NCBI RefSeq assembly: GCF_008298035.1
Contig: NZ_CP042910.1
Coordinates: forward strand, 6,572,001 to 6,636,000
Reading direction: 5' to 3'
DNA length: 64,000 nt
From: Gimesia maris
Lineage (GTDB): Bacteria > Planctomycetota > Planctomycetia > Planctomycetales > Planctomycetaceae
The notes under the pieces are model-generated. The model did no database searches. It was not told where the DNA came from and saw nothing but the letters and a program-made list of their open reading frames with translations. The position numbers and the translations under genes are program-made. Of this stretch, positions 63,719 through 64,000 are shown piece by piece (position 1 is the stretch's first letter; each line of letters opens with the position of its first letter).

Positions 63719-64000
63719 ATGTCGAACCCGGATCCCAACCGAAAAGACCGTCCCGCTCCACCTGAACGCACTCCAAAAGGGGATGGAAAACGTCCCGAAC
63801 CGAAAGGTCCTAAAAGCAATGCGCTCTGGTATCTCGTCGTAGGCGGATTGATTCTGGTCATCACACTCTCAATTGTCTCCAACAATAAACGGGGAGAGAA
63901 ACTTAAGTTTGGTGATTTCGTTAAAGGTCTGGAAGATGGAAAATACAATAAAACCAACGTACACGAACTGAAGTTCGGCACCGATTATATCGTGTTTCAG
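63719..64000 (+). CDS. ftsH: ATP-dependent zinc metalloprotease FtsH, N-terminal part
   Basis: Ninety-four codons are visible before the right edge. The start is the ATG at 63719. A polar Pro/Lys/Arg-rich segment of about 35 residues is followed by one membrane helix (LWYLVVGGLILVITLSIV), and then the beginning of the FtsH periplasmic region (KLKFGDFVKGLEDGK). The helix and this FtsH_ext-type segment fit the family, but the AAA and zinc domains lie outside the window. The long Pro-rich N-terminus before the helix is seen in planctomycete FtsH paralogues. The ribosome-binding site is weak. Confidence 0.75.
   Translation, partial: MSNPDPNRKDRPAPPERTPKGDGKRPEPKGPKSNALWYLVVGGLILVITLSIVSNNKRGEKLKFGDFVKGLEDGKYNKTNVHELKFGTDYIVFQ

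Overview
The window looks like chromosomal DNA of a planctomycete, most likely a Gimesia/Planctomyces-type member of the Planctomycetota. Three things point there. Two gene pairs encode a PSCyt1-DUF1549-DUF1553 protein next to a twin-arginine DUF1501 protein. There is a complete planctomycete-type bacterial microcompartment (BMC) operon. There are also several long proteins typical of the group (planctomycete LRR protein, YfhO-like membrane protein, long RseP). No rRNA, tRNA, CRISPR array, insertion sequence or prophage was seen.

Layout. 1-4443: end of a cytochrome-type DUF1549/DUF1553 protein and its DUF1501 partner, closed by a strong bidirectional terminator. 4507-7468: an RmlD-like reductase, an unknown protein and a small Cys/Gly-rich lipoprotein. 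7754-13564: housekeeping and cofactor genes on the + strand (def, fmt, a DUF1570-like lipoprotein peptidase, a UbiA-type prenyltransferase next to mqnE of the futalosine menaquinone route, a VOC protein). 13899-18628: a small membrane protein, a long coiled-coil protein, trxA with a consensus promoter and its own terminator, a secreted membrane-anchored protein, and purN. 18643-21607: a copper-oxidase/outer-membrane-efflux pair.

22071-32683 is the centrepiece: a 13-gene + strand operon for a planctomycete BMC of the kind reported for fucose/rhamnose breakdown. It holds a DeoR regulator, PduL, two hexamer shell proteins, acetate kinase, three pentamer shell proteins, CoA-acylating aldehyde dehydrogenase, class II sugar-phosphate aldolase, a lactate/malate-type dehydrogenase, a DeoC/LacD-like protein, an unknown cargo-like protein and a membrane protein. 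The probable logic is that the aldolase makes lactaldehyde, the aldehyde dehydrogenase, PduL and AckA turn part of it into lactate plus ATP, and the dehydrogenase recycles NADH. Several features go beyond the gene list. Three CCTAAAG/CTTTAGG half-sites lie upstream of the regulator. RNA hairpins occur in six of the intercistronic gaps, five of them clear. Targeting-peptide-like helices are present on at least four proteins.

32783-42771: a YfhO-type membrane protein, an FHA protein, a SnoaL-like protein, a 1266-residue five-module LRR protein, and a DUF58/MoxR pair. 43018-49080: flagellar genes flhA-flhF-flhG-(small membrane protein)-fliA on the minus strand. 49270-53847: the second DUF1501/PSCyt1-DUF1549-DUF1553 pair. 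54165-57390: a three-gene minus operon with a prepilin-peptidase homologue that lacks its second catalytic motif, a methyltransferase and an anchored protein. 58051-64000: a secreted toroid-like protein, a small membrane protein, rseP-dxr with overlapping ends, and the first 94 codons of ftsH running off the right edge.

Function calls rest on motifs and family knowledge read by eye. No database search was run.
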